A stretch of 7,117 bases of DNA from JAICND01 sp035281425 (GCA_035281425.1 DATEDX010000254.1:1-7117); one strand, 5' to 3'; shown: positions 1 through 6,478, counted from the stretch's first letter. The notes: generated by a model not told the origin, from the letters alone. Program-made: numbers and translations.

Positions 1-419
1 TCGTCTACTGCCGACGCATCGCCCTCCGCTGCCGCCGCCACCAGGTCTGGGTCAAAGTCGGAGAATTGGGCGCTCATCAGACGGGTACGCATCTCCTTCG
101 GGTCCTGGGTCTCCAACCAGGGAATGATGTGGTCCAAGTCATGGCCAACGGGGGCGGCCTCGATCACCCCGAGCATTACGGCCCACAAGACCCCATGCGG
201 TGAAACTCGATCGGAAAGCGCTTTGGTCTGTTCCGATAGAGCTGATCGAAAGTCATCGAACCAGGTCGCTCCCAAAGCATGTTCAGCCGCCTTGTCATCG
301 CCCCCGAGAGCGGCCCACAGAACCAGCAAAAGGTCATAGGTTACAGCAGCATCAACGCTGATCTGAAGATGGCGAGCCCGGGAAGAGAGATCGTGGAGCG
401 GGGCTTTGACGGCGGACAT
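1..419 (-). CDS. Probable ArsR-type transcriptional regulator, N-terminal part (C-terminus outside window)
   Basis: An open frame runs on the minus strand from an ATG at 419-417 off the left edge, giving 139 codons with no stop. The start is supported by a ribosome binding site (AAGGAAG, four bases before ATG) and a near-consensus promoter upstream. The protein begins MSAVKAPLHDLSSRARHLQI; its N-terminal half is predicted helical (ISVDAAVTYDLLLVLWAALG at about residues 20-39) and it ends in an alanine-rich stretch (LVAAAAEGDASAVD). From memory, this arrangement resembles the N-terminal domain of a class of long actinobacterial ArsR-type regulators whose winged-helix domain lies nearer the C-terminus. 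That DNA-binding part is not in the window, so the family call rests on the N-terminal pattern only. An operator-like dyad over its own transcription start fits an autoregulated repressor. The alternative is a helical protein of unknown function. Confidence 0.55.
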   Translation of the reverse strand, partial: MSAVKAPLHDLSSRARHLQISVDAAVTYDLLLVLWAALGGDDKAAEHALGATWFDDFRSALSEQTKALSDRVSPHGVLWAVMLGVIEAAPVGHDLDHIIPWLETQDPKEMRTRLMSAQFSDFDPDLVAAAAEGDASAVD

Positions 420-423
420 AGGG

Positions 424-432
424 CTTCCTTCT
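424..432 (-). promoter_or_regulatory. Ribosome binding site of the ArsR-type gene
   Basis: On the minus strand AGAAGGAAG lies four bases before the ATG at 419. It is the only clear Shine-Dalgarno-like match among the starts in this window and fixes that start codon. Confidence 0.7.
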
Positions 433-443
433 AGGGTTTCTGG

Positions 444-469
444 CACGTTCGATTTTTCTCGAACAGTGC
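444..469. promoter_or_regulatory. Operator-like inverted repeat at the start point of the regulator gene
   Basis: GTTCGA (447-452) and TCGAAC (459-464) form a perfect 6-bp inverted repeat around TTTTTC. The symmetry continues outward as GCAC (444-447) and GTGC (466-469), with one extra A at 465. The predicted minus-strand transcription start, about 7 bases past the -10 box at 476-471, falls at the edge of this dyad, so a bound protein would block initiation. The upstream gene encodes a probable ArsR-type regulator, so autorepression is the simplest reading. This is inference: the binding protein is unknown. Confidence 0.5.
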
Positions 470-470
470 G

Positions 471-499
471 AAGTTACCTGAAGATGCAATAAGTGTCAA
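471..499 (-). promoter_or_regulatory. Sigma70-type promoter of the regulator gene
   Basis: Reading the minus strand, TTGACA (499-494) matches the -35 consensus exactly. A 17-bp spacer leads to TAACTT (476-471), which keeps the conserved TA...T of a -10 box. The spacing is ideal and the elements point at the ATG at 419, leaving a leader of about 45 bases. This is the clearest promoter in the window. Confidence 0.7.
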
Positions 500-500
500 G

Positions 501-540
501 TCTCCTCCGCCCTTCTTCCCCTCTCTTCCCTCCTCGTTCT
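501..540. repeat. Polypyrimidine/polypurine tract
   Basis: Of these 40 plus-strand bases, 38 are C or T; the exceptions are G at 509 and 536. The tract lies between the regulator promoter and the perfect palindrome. In the transcript of the hydrolase gene it would be a purine-rich tail just after the hairpin, so it supplies no U-tract to the terminator. Confidence 0.6.
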
Positions 541-584
541 GGCGCGCCCGGATCGGGCTATAGCCCGATCCGGGCGCGCCAGAA
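537..584. terminator. 48-bp perfect palindrome, probable strong terminator hairpin
   Basis: The two 24-base arms (537-560 and 561-584) are exact reverse complements with no spacer. As RNA they fold into a GC-rich stem of about 22 bp with a TATA loop; each arm contains GGCGCGCC and CCCGATC or its complement. The structure begins 12 bases beyond the TGA (598-596) of the dienelactone-hydrolase-family gene and ends just before the promoter of the next minus-strand gene, so it is well placed to stop read-through. No T-tract follows on either strand, so classic U-tract termination is not shown. The perfect symmetry also allows cruciform extrusion or an intergenic palindromic repeat family. Confidence 0.7.
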
Positions 585-595
585 GCCGGAGGAGC

Positions 596-1348
596 TCAAG
601 ACAGGTGTCGGGAAAAGAAGGCTCCGATCCGTTCCCAGGCATCTTCGGAGGAGTCCCGATCGAATCCGGCTGCCAGCAGAGGCCGGCCCAAGGCCTTGAC
701 GATGGTGTGACCCTCGGACTGGTTCATGAAGGAGTGACCGGCATCGGGATACAGCTTGATGTCGTGATCAACACCGGCCGTCTCGAGGCCTGCCTGAGCC
801 TTGGTGGCCTGGCGGCGGAAGATCCGGTCCCGACCTCCGTAGGAGGCGACCACGGGGCAGGATCGGGAGAGTCGTTGGGAGGGAGGAGCCGCGCCGTAGT
901 TGGGAGCAGCTACCTCCACCGTGCCGGTACAGGCCACCGCAAAAGCCAAGCCGCCACCTAGGCAGAACCCCACTACCCCGCATTTGCCGGTCCAGTCGGC
1001 CCGCCTCCGAAGCCATCCCACCACCTGCTCCACTAGCTCGATCATGTCACCTTCCCCCCGCTGGACTGCCAGCGCCATACGGGCCAGGCAACGCATTCGG
1101 CCTCGGGCAAGGAGGTCAGGCGCCACCGCCAGGTAACCAAGGCTGGCCACCCGATCGGTGATCCGGCGGATGTCGTCGTTGAGACCGAAGGCCTCATGCA
1201 GAACCACCACTCCCGGCCAGGGTCCGTTCCCGTCGGGGACCGACAGGTAGCCGGGAAGGGGGTCCCCCGGTACATAAAGGGTGAGGTCGCCACCCACGGT
1301 TACGGGACCGTAACGCTTCTCCGACCAGAATGAGCCAAGATGCGGCAT
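596..1348 (-). CDS. Dienelactone hydrolase family protein (alpha/beta hydrolase)
   Basis: A 250-residue alpha/beta hydrolase of the dienelactone hydrolase family, cytosolic, with no signal peptide. The family nucleophile is seen as Cys129 in GFCLGG. The acid is Asp174 (GGRD) and the base His205 (DAGHSF), giving the Cys-Asp-His triad. Glu52 in LHEAFGLN matches the glutamate that contacts the cysteine in characterised members. Length is normal. The family hydrolyses dienelactones in chloroaromatic breakdown, but many members act on other esters or lactones, and no catechol-pathway genes are nearby, so the substrate is unknown. Start: the ATG at 1348 interlocks with the divergent gene's ATG and has no ribosome binding site. 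GTG at 1297-1295 (codon 18) would give an N-terminus closer to typical family members and leave a 49-base gap. The 48-bp palindrome follows the stop. Confidence 0.9.
   Translation of the reverse strand: MPHLGSFWSEKRYGPVTVGGDLTLYVPGDPLPGYLSVPDGNGPWPGVVVLHEAFGLNDDIRRITDRVASLGYLAVAPDLLARGRMRCLARMALAVQRGEGDMIELVEQVVGWLRRRADWTGKCGVVGFCLGGGLAFAVACTGTVEVAAPNYGAAPPSQRLSRSCPVVASYGGRDRIFRRQATKAQAGLETAGVDHDIKLYPDAGHSFMNQSEGHTIVKALGRPLLAAGFDRDSSEDAWERIGAFFSRHLS
1299..1314. promoter_or_regulatory. 16-bp inverted repeat near the divergent gene starts
   Basis: GTTACGG (1299-1305) and CCGTAAC (1308-1314) are exact reverse complements separated by GA. The dyad lies inside the hydrolase reading frame if its ATG at 1348 is used. 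If the hydrolase starts at GTG 1297, it sits immediately upstream of that start and about 33-48 bases upstream of the oxidoreductase ATG, a natural operator position between divergent genes. Function is inferred from position only. Confidence 0.3.
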
Positions 1349-2765
1349 GAATAACTACGACGCGGTGGTGATCGGGGCCGGTCCCAACGGTCTCGCCGCC
1401 GCCGTCGAACTGGCCAGGGCGGGTCGCTCCGTCAAGGTAATCGAGGGCCACGAGGTTGTGGGGGGCGGCGCCCGGACCATGGAACTGACCCTGCCAGGTT
1501 TTCGCCACGACGTCTGTTCGGCGGTGCACCCCTTGGGATTGGGGTCACCCTTCCTCCGACAACTTCCCTTAGAGGAGCACGGCCTGCGCTGGATTCAACC
1601 AGCGATTCCTTTCGCTCACGCCCTCGGCCCCCGCCAGTCGGTGCTGGTACATCGCTCGGTCGCCGCCACCGCGGCCGAGCTGGGAGGAACCGATGGCGAA
1701 GAGTACGAGCAACGCATCGAACCCCTCCTGGAGCGCTGGGACCAGATCGAGCCCCACATCCTTGGACCGGTGCTCCGGTTCCCCCGCCATCCCCTAGCCA
1801 TGGCCCGCTTCGGATGGGTGGGAGTGTTGCCGGCGCGGACCTTGGTCAACGACTTCACGAGTGAAGCGGCTCGGGCCTTGATCGCCGGGGCCGCCGCTCA
1901 CGCCTACCTACCTTTCAACCACCTACTGGGAGCATCGTTCGGACTGCTCTACCCGGTAACGGCCCACAAGTACGGGTGGCCTTTCGCTGCCGGAGGATCC
2001 CAGGCCATCGTCGATGCGCTTGCCTCGTACCTGGTGAGTCTCGGTGGTGAGATCGAAACAGGGAGATGGGTGAGAAATCTGCGAGAACTTCCCTCCTCCA
2101 AGGTCGTGCTGGCGGATGTCACTCCCGAGGTCCTGTTGGGTCTGGCCGCCGGCAGCCTCCCCCAGTCCTACCGCAGAAAACTGGCGCGATTCAGACGAGG
2201 CCCCGGGGCTTTCAAGGTCGACTACGCCCTGAGCGGGCCACCGGCATGGCTCGATGCCCGCCTGCGCGACGCCGGGACCATCCACTTGGGGAGTGCCGAG
2301 TCGATCATGGAAGGAGAAGCATCCATCTGGAAAGGCCGCCGCCCCAAACGTCCCTTCCTCCTCGTGGCCCAGCCCAGCCGTTTTGATCCGTCCCGCGCCC
2401 CCGAAGGCCGCCACACCCTCTGGGCATATGCCCACGTGCCGTATGGATCCGAAGACGACTTCACCACCGACATCGAAGCCGAGTTAGAGGCTTTGGCACC
2501 CGGGTTCTCGGATCTGGTCCTCGACCGCTGTGTTGCCGCCCCGGCCGATCTCGAGGCCTACAACCCCAACTACGCCGGAGGCGACATCACCGGCGGTGCC
2601 CATACCCTCCGCCAGATCTTGTTCCGGCCGTTCCCGGGTAGGCCATATCAAACCGCCATCGACGGCGTCTACCTCTGCTCGGCCTCCACTCCGCCCGGAG
2701 CGGGCGTCCACGGCATGTGCGGGTACTGGGCGGCCCGGGCCGCCCTCAAAGCGGACTTACGCTGA
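1347..2765 (+). CDS. Phytoene-dehydrogenase-related FAD/NAD(P) oxidoreductase
   Basis: A 472-residue flavoprotein of the phytoene desaturase/amine oxidase superfamily. The N-terminus has the dinucleotide-binding fold: YDAVVIGAGPNGLAAAVELA with the GxGxxG glycines at residues 10-15, then VIEGHEVVGGGART (about 32-44), the usual FAD-contacting segment. The C-terminus has the second FAD-binding signature, DGVYLCSASTPPGAGVHG at about 439-456. The middle holds the substrate domain, including AAGGSQAIVDALASYL (214-229). Relatives desaturate carotenoids or other hydrophobic substrates, but many family members have no known substrate. No phytoene synthase or prenyltransferase gene is in view, so a carotenoid role is not supported. 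The start fits the fold, though no ribosome binding site precedes it and transcription may be leaderless. The last 9 bases overlap the end of the convergent exonuclease gene. Confidence 0.88.
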   Translation: MNNYDAVVIGAGPNGLAAAVELARAGRSVKVIEGHEVVGGGARTMELTLPGFRHDVCSAVHPLGLGSPFLRQLPLEEHGLRWIQPAIPFAHALGPRQSVLVHRSVAATAAELGGTDGEEYEQRIEPLLERWDQIEPHILGPVLRFPRHPLAMARFGWVGVLPARTLVNDFTSEAARALIAGAAAHAYLPFNHLLGASFGLLYPVTAHKYGWPFAAGGSQAIVDALASYLVSLGGEIETGRWVRNLRELPSSKVVLADVTPEVLLGLAAGSLPQSYRRKLARFRRGPGAFKVDYALSGPPAWLDARLRDAGTIHLGSAESIMEGEASIWKGRRPKRPFLLVAQPSRFDPSRAPEGRHTLWAYAHVPYGSEDDFTTDIEAELEALAPGFSDLVLDRCVAAPADLEAYNPNYAGGDITGGAHTLRQILFRPFPGRPYQTAIDGVYLCSASTPPGAGVHGMCGYWAARAALKADLR

Positions 2766-3659
2766 TTCCTCGCCGGCGAACCGATGCGGTCGGGTGCGGA
2801 CGTCGTCAAAACCTAATTCTTCACACAGCGACAAAAACTCAGTGCGTTTCACCCCCCGCCAGCGGAGATCCTCCAAAGACTCCATCAGCGGCACATCACG
2901 GCGAAGGGTGGTGAGGGTCCGAAAGGCCAGCGCCTGCTCCCGTTGTTCGGCGAGGATGGCGGCCAACTTGGGCCCACTCCGCAGGGCTACTTCCCACTGG
3001 CTGTACTCGTAGGGAATCGCTTCCAGCTTCCTCCAACGTGCCAGGACCGTTGCCGCCGACTTGGCTCCCCATCCGGGCAGTCCGGGAAGCTGATCGGCGC
3101 TGTCCCCCACCAAGGCCAAGTAGTCGGGGATCGACTCCGGTCCTACTCCGAACTTGACCCACACCTGCCGCTCGTCCATCACGGTCTGCTGGCGACGGTT
3201 GAAGGTGACGATCTGTTCTCCCACCACACACTGAGCCATGTCCTTGTCGGGGGTGCAGATCACTACTTGCTCCACCTCGTCCACGAAACGCAAAGCAGCA
3301 GTGGCGAGGGCGTCGTCGGCCTCGAACTCGCGCATCTTCCAACAAACCACCCCCAACGACTCGAGCGCCCGTTCCGCCAGAGGAAATTGGGCGAGGAGCA
3401 AGGGATCTACACCTACCGACGACTTGTACCCGGGATAGAGGTCGTTGCGGAAGGACTCGATCACCGTGTCGGTGGCGACGGCGAGATGGGTGACCTGGGG
3501 CTCTCGCAGCAGGCTCAGGGTGGTTTCAATGATGCCCAGAGTGGCTCCCACCTCGCGGCCGTCGGGAGCCAGCCGGTTGGGAAAGCCATAGTGAGCCCGA
3601 AAGAGCTCATAGGTACCATCGAGGAGGTGAAGGAGCACGAGGACGATGGTATCGACCAC
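2757..3659 (-). CDS. Standalone 5'-3' exonuclease / flap endonuclease-like protein
   Basis: A 300-residue protein matching the 5'-nuclease domain fused to DNA polymerase I in many bacteria, here without a polymerase. Metal-binding acids are in place: Asp14 (LLDGT), Asp64 (ATD), Glu113/Asp115/Asp116 (FEADDA), Asp138/Asp140 (TPDKDM), and Asp186/Asp189 (GDSADQ). Arg71 and Lys79 in SFRNDLYPGYKSS match the arch region. The DNA-binding helix-hairpin-helix follows at about 190-206 (LPGLPGWGAKSAATVLA). It should trim 5' flaps or RNA primers during replication and repair. The GTG start at 3659 gives the longest frame, but GTG at 3638-3636 (codon 8) would begin MLLHLLDGTYELF, closer to typical family N-termini. 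Neither has a ribosome binding site. Its 3' end overlaps the convergent oxidoreductase gene, and a DUF2905 gene diverges 20 bases upstream. Confidence 0.88.
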   Translation of the reverse strand: MVDTIVLVLLHLLDGTYELFRAHYGFPNRLAPDGREVGATLGIIETTLSLLREPQVTHLAVATDTVIESFRNDLYPGYKSSVGVDPLLLAQFPLAERALESLGVVCWKMREFEADDALATAALRFVDEVEQVVICTPDKDMAQCVVGEQIVTFNRRQQTVMDERQVWVKFGVGPESIPDYLALVGDSADQLPGLPGWGAKSAATVLARWRKLEAIPYEYSQWEVALRSGPKLAAILAEQREQALAFRTLTTLRRDVPLMESLEDLRWRGVKRTEFLSLCEELGFDDVRTRPHRFAGEESA

Positions 3660-3679
3660 CGATTGGGGCCGGTAAGGAC

Positions 3680-3901
3680 GTGAAAGCCGGGAACCTCATC
3701 ATTGGCCTGGGGATTGTGGTGGTGGCGATCGGGATTCTGGTGCGGCTGGGCCTCTTCTCCTGGTTCGGCAAGCTCCCCGGTGACATTCGGGCCGAAGGCG
3801 AGAGCGGAGGGTTCTACTTCCCCATCACCTCCTCGATCGTGGTCAGCGTGGTCGCCACCATCCTCCTCAATCTCGCCTGGCGTCTCTTCCGCGACCGCTG
3901 A
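3680..3901 (+). CDS. DUF2905 family small membrane protein
   Basis: A 73-residue protein with two predicted membrane helices (about residues 6-24 and 50-66). The family signature lies between them: GKLPGDIR (30-37) followed by FYFPITSS (45-52). Order, spacing and length match the DUF2905 family, small inner-membrane proteins of unknown function found across many bacterial phyla. It starts at GTG with a purine-rich AAGGA only one base upstream, so initiation may be weak or leaderless. The next gene starts directly after its TGA, so the two are almost certainly co-transcribed. The divergent exonuclease start is 20 bases away, so its promoter must lie partly inside that gene. Confidence 0.85.
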   Translation: MKAGNLIIGLGIVVVAIGILVRLGLFSWFGKLPGDIRAEGESGGFYFPITSSIVVSVVATILLNLAWRLFRDR

Positions 3902-4873
3902 GTGGCCGACCCTCGCACTCTCGAGGCAGTGGAATCGTCGGACACCGACACCCTCCTCCGCATCATCGACGGGTTGTGTCGGGCCCAGGCCTGGGATTCT
4001 TTGACCGAGATCCGCCAGCTCTGCGCCGACGCTCAGACCCGGGGCAAGCAGCTTTGGGGGGTAGACGAACACATCCGTTACCGGCTCGCCTTGGAGGCCC
4101 CGGCGGCGTTGGCGGCAGCCGCGGTGGTCGAAGGCCCGGCCCGGTTCAGCCTCGGGCCGCTGACCGAGGTGGTGGCCTCTCGTCACAGCTTTGCCGAGTT
4201 GGAGCCTCATCTTCCGCCCGGACCCCCACGGGCCTGGATCGCCCACGAGCGGGTATTGCGGGGAGAGGTCATCAACGCCGAGCTCGATGCCGCGGTGGTG
4301 GAACTGCCTCTACTTCTAGCCGACTGGGAGCCCGACTACCCACCGGTGGCCTACCACCCTGATCGGGTGGAGGCCGAGCCTCCGGGGCTTCCCCCTCTCC
4401 AGCCTTTGCCGCCGGCCGGCCGGGGGGAAGCAGTGGATGATCCCGCCACCATTGACGCCCTCGCCGCCCTGGTGGCAGCTTGGGTGGAGGAGTCCAACGG
4501 AAGGGTGGCGACGGTTTGCGCCACCGGAGGCCTGGCCGCGGCTCTTCGCCTCCTCGGGGTGCCCGAGCCGGCCGCCGCTCGCATCGATCTCGCCACCGCC
4601 CTGGCCCTGATGGCTTGGGCCGGAGCCTCGGGGGGTGCCCACGGCCGCCGCCGGGGCGGAGCGGCGGGACGGCTGGCCGCCTGGTGGGTCCTGCATCAAG
4701 TGACAGGCAGCTCCTGGCCTCCTTCACCTCCGGACCTGGGCCGGATGGGAGCGGAGCTCGAGTGGTATGCCTGGTCCGATCGAGGGGGCAATCCGGGCTG
4801 GAATCTGCAGCTGGCGGTGACCTCTCCGGGAGAATCACTCACCTGGGTGGTGTCCGCCAACGACGCCGCTTAA
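3902..4873 (+). CDS. Uncharacterised 323-residue actinobacterial protein
   Basis: I do not recognise a functional domain. The protein is soluble, with no signal peptide or clear membrane helix. The N-terminal half (1-157) is predicted helical and rich in Ala/Leu/Glu. A proline-rich linker follows (about 159-176), then a second helical half with an Ala-rich stretch (229-243) leading into a Gly/Arg-rich segment (ASGGAHGRRRGGAAGR, 242-257). The C-terminus (about 287-317) is tryptophan-rich and likely beta-stranded: LEWYAW, GWNLQLAV, LTWVVSA. Codon use has the strong G/C third-position bias of neighbouring genes, so it is real coding sequence. Its GTG (3902-3904) abuts the TGA of the DUF2905 gene, implying translational coupling. 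Its stop overlaps the convergent molybdoenzyme stop by 4 bp. From memory similar proteins occur in related actinobacteria, with no assigned role. Confidence 0.8.
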   Translation: MADPRTLEAVESSDTDTLLRIIDGLCRAQAWDSLTEIRQLCADAQTRGKQLWGVDEHIRYRLALEAPAALAAAAVVEGPARFSLGPLTEVVASRHSFAELEPHLPPGPPRAWIAHERVLRGEVINAELDAAVVELPLLLADWEPDYPPVAYHPDRVEAEPPGLPPLQPLPPAGRGEAVDDPATIDALAALVAAWVEESNGRVATVCATGGLAAALRLLGVPEPAAARIDLATALALMAWAGASGGAHGRRRGGAAGRLAAWWVLHQVTGSSWPPSPPDLGRMGAELEWYAWSDRGGNPGWNLQLAVTSPGESLTWVVSANDAA

Positions 4874-6417
4874 GCCTCGCTGACGTTGACCGTGATCCGA
4901 TGCCAGCCGGTAGCGCCATTGGGAGCCACCGGGGTGAGAGCTTCGGGTTGCACTGATCCGGTGGCATCGGTAGCCCGGACCCGGATGGTGTGCGAACCCG
5001 GCTCAAAGGGATAGTCGAGACGCCACTGCACCCAAGTGTCGACCGAGAGGGGCTGGGAAAGCTGTGCTTCTTGCCACTCCCCTCCATCGACTTGGACCTC
5101 GACCCGGGTGATCCCGGTGTTGGGCGCCCAGGCCACTCCCGCGATCGGATGGGTGCCGGCGGTGATCCCCCGCCGAGGGGTGTCGATCCGGGACTGGGTC
5201 TTGATGGGTCCCTCCTTGGACCACCCGCGGGGAATCCAATAGGCGTCGAACCCGTCCCAAGTGGTGAGGTGGACCTCTCGCAGCCACTTGGTGGCCGAGA
5301 CATATCCATACAACCCCGAAACCACCAAGCGGGCCGGAAAGCCGTGCTCGAAGGGCAGAGGCTCACCGTTCATTCCCACCGCCAACAATGCCTCCCGCCC
5401 GTCTAAGGCAGCCGCCACCGGGAAGCCTACGGTGAAGTCATCCACCGACACCCCCACCAATTGCTCCGCCTGAGGCTGCACCCGGGCACGGTCGAGCAGA
5501 TCAGGGAGCGGCACCCCTAACCAGCGGGCGTTGCCGACCAGGTCCCCCCCGACCGGATTGGAAACACACGAAAGGGTGACGTAGCGCTCCACCATCGGCA
5601 GGTCGAGGAGTTCGGGGTAACTGATGCTGAAGGGACGGTCGACCATACCCGTGAAGCTCAGACGCCAATCCTCCAGATCGACCTGCGGGACAACCAACGC
5701 AGTGTCGATCCGGTAGAAGTCGGAGTTGGGAACGACTATGGGTGTCAGACTGGCAAGGCGAAAATCGGCTTCCGGACCGGGAGGAGCTACCACTTCTCCG
5801 GCCACTGGCAACACCACCTCGTCCCGGCCGGCTACCAGCCGGTTGAGCTGGGCGGCTAGCGCCCGCCCGGAGGCGGCAAAGGCCACACCCAATCCGGCCA
5901 CCATCCCCGCCCGTCGCAGGAACTGACGCCGTCCATCGGGGGCCGGAGCCGAGGCGCGCAGCCAGCGGAGGCCGGCGATCCCTGCCCCGGCGGCGGCCGC
6001 CGCTACAACCCAAGGGCCGAGGGACGAGGCTGTGGAGTCGGTGCTGGCGGCCACAGCCCCCAACACCGAAAAGGCGACGAAGGCGGCCACCGCCCAGCCC
6101 AGTCGGCGGCGGGTGGTCAATCCCACCGCCGCTCCCAGCAACAAGCCCACCACCACGATCCCAATCACCAGAGCCAGCTTGTCGTACACGCCGAACACGC
6201 TGATGGCCCAGTCTTTGATCGAGGTAGGGACATTGTCGATGACCACGTCGCCAATCGCCCTGATGGGAGAGGGCTGACGGAAGATGGCGGCGACCAGTTC
6301 AGAGAACCCAAAGGCGAGACCTACCGCCAAGGCACCGAGGGCTGCCAGCATCGATTTGGCCGGTGCGGAACCGGATAGTCGTGTCTCCATATCTGTGGCC
6401 AACACCATCGACGCCAA
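4870..6417 (-). CDS. Membrane-anchored sulfite-oxidase-like molybdopterin oxidoreductase
   Basis: A 515-residue molybdoenzyme of the sulfite oxidase/MsrP superfamily. It has four predicted membrane helices (about 23-45, 81-101, 106-124, 133-152), then a twin-arginine motif RRQFLRR (163-169) leading a fifth hydrophobic stretch (170-187). The molybdenum-cofactor domain follows (about 230-407): NSDFYRIDTA, Cys284 in TLSCVSNPVGG as the expected Mo ligand, GFPARLVVSGLYGYVSATKW, and GWSKEGPIKTQSRID. The C-terminal part (about 408-515) resembles the dimerisation domain. Topology puts the catalytic domain outside the membrane, translocated folded by Tat. No cytochrome, quinol partner or sulfite gene is nearby, so substrate and electron acceptor are unknown. 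TTG at 6417 is the longest start; ATG at 6408 or 6390 also keeps all features. No ribosome binding site is obvious. Its upstream region is the 540-base non-coding stretch. Confidence 0.9.
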   Translation of the reverse strand: MASMVLATDMETRLSGSAPAKSMLAALGALAVGLAFGFSELVAAIFRQPSPIRAIGDVVIDNVPTSIKDWAISVFGVYDKLALVIGIVVVGLLLGAAVGLTTRRRLGWAVAAFVAFSVLGAVAASTDSTASSLGPWVVAAAAAGAGIAGLRWLRASAPAPDGRRQFLRRAGMVAGLGVAFAASGRALAAQLNRLVAGRDEVVLPVAGEVVAPPGPEADFRLASLTPIVVPNSDFYRIDTALVVPQVDLEDWRLSFTGMVDRPFSISYPELLDLPMVERYVTLSCVSNPVGGDLVGNARWLGVPLPDLLDRARVQPQAEQLVGVSVDDFTVGFPVAAALDGREALLAVGMNGEPLPFEHGFPARLVVSGLYGYVSATKWLREVHLTTWDGFDAYWIPRGWSKEGPIKTQSRIDTPRRGITAGTHPIAGVAWAPNTGITRVEVQVDGGEWQEAQLSQPLSVDTWVQWRLDYPFEPGSHTIRVRATDATGSVQPEALTPVAPNGATGWHRITVNVSEA

Positions 6418-6436
6418 GTTTGGTCCCGCCTAGAGA

Positions 6437-6478
6437 AAAAGACGGAAGACGGAAGACGGAAGACGGAAGACGTGAGGC
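6437..6478. repeat. Heptamer tandem array A (six units)
   Basis: Six consecutive 7-bp units on the plus strand: AAAAGAC (6437-6443), four exact copies of GGAAGAC (6444-6471), and GTGAGGC (6472-6478). It lies 20 bases upstream of the longest molybdoenzyme start, so it would be in that gene's 5' leader or promoter. A second array with the same unit types in the same order is at 6889-6916. Confidence 0.9.

Noticed and set aside
447..464. LexA (SOS) box, because GTTCGA and TCGAAC half-sites are present
   Set aside because: The actinobacterial SOS box is TCGAAC-N4-GTTCGA. Here the half-sites are in the opposite order with a 6-base spacer, so it is a different dyad.
2943..3683. A 246-codon plus-strand frame antisense to the exonuclease gene
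   Set aside because: It lies opposite a gene with complete nuclease motifs, starts at TTG and shows no recognisable domain. It is a shadow of high-GC coding sequence.
3515..4246. A 243-codon minus-strand frame across the exonuclease start and the DUF2905 gene
   Set aside because: It overlaps two better-supported genes, and its composition (Gly, Pro, Glu, His rich) is typical of an antisense shadow frame.
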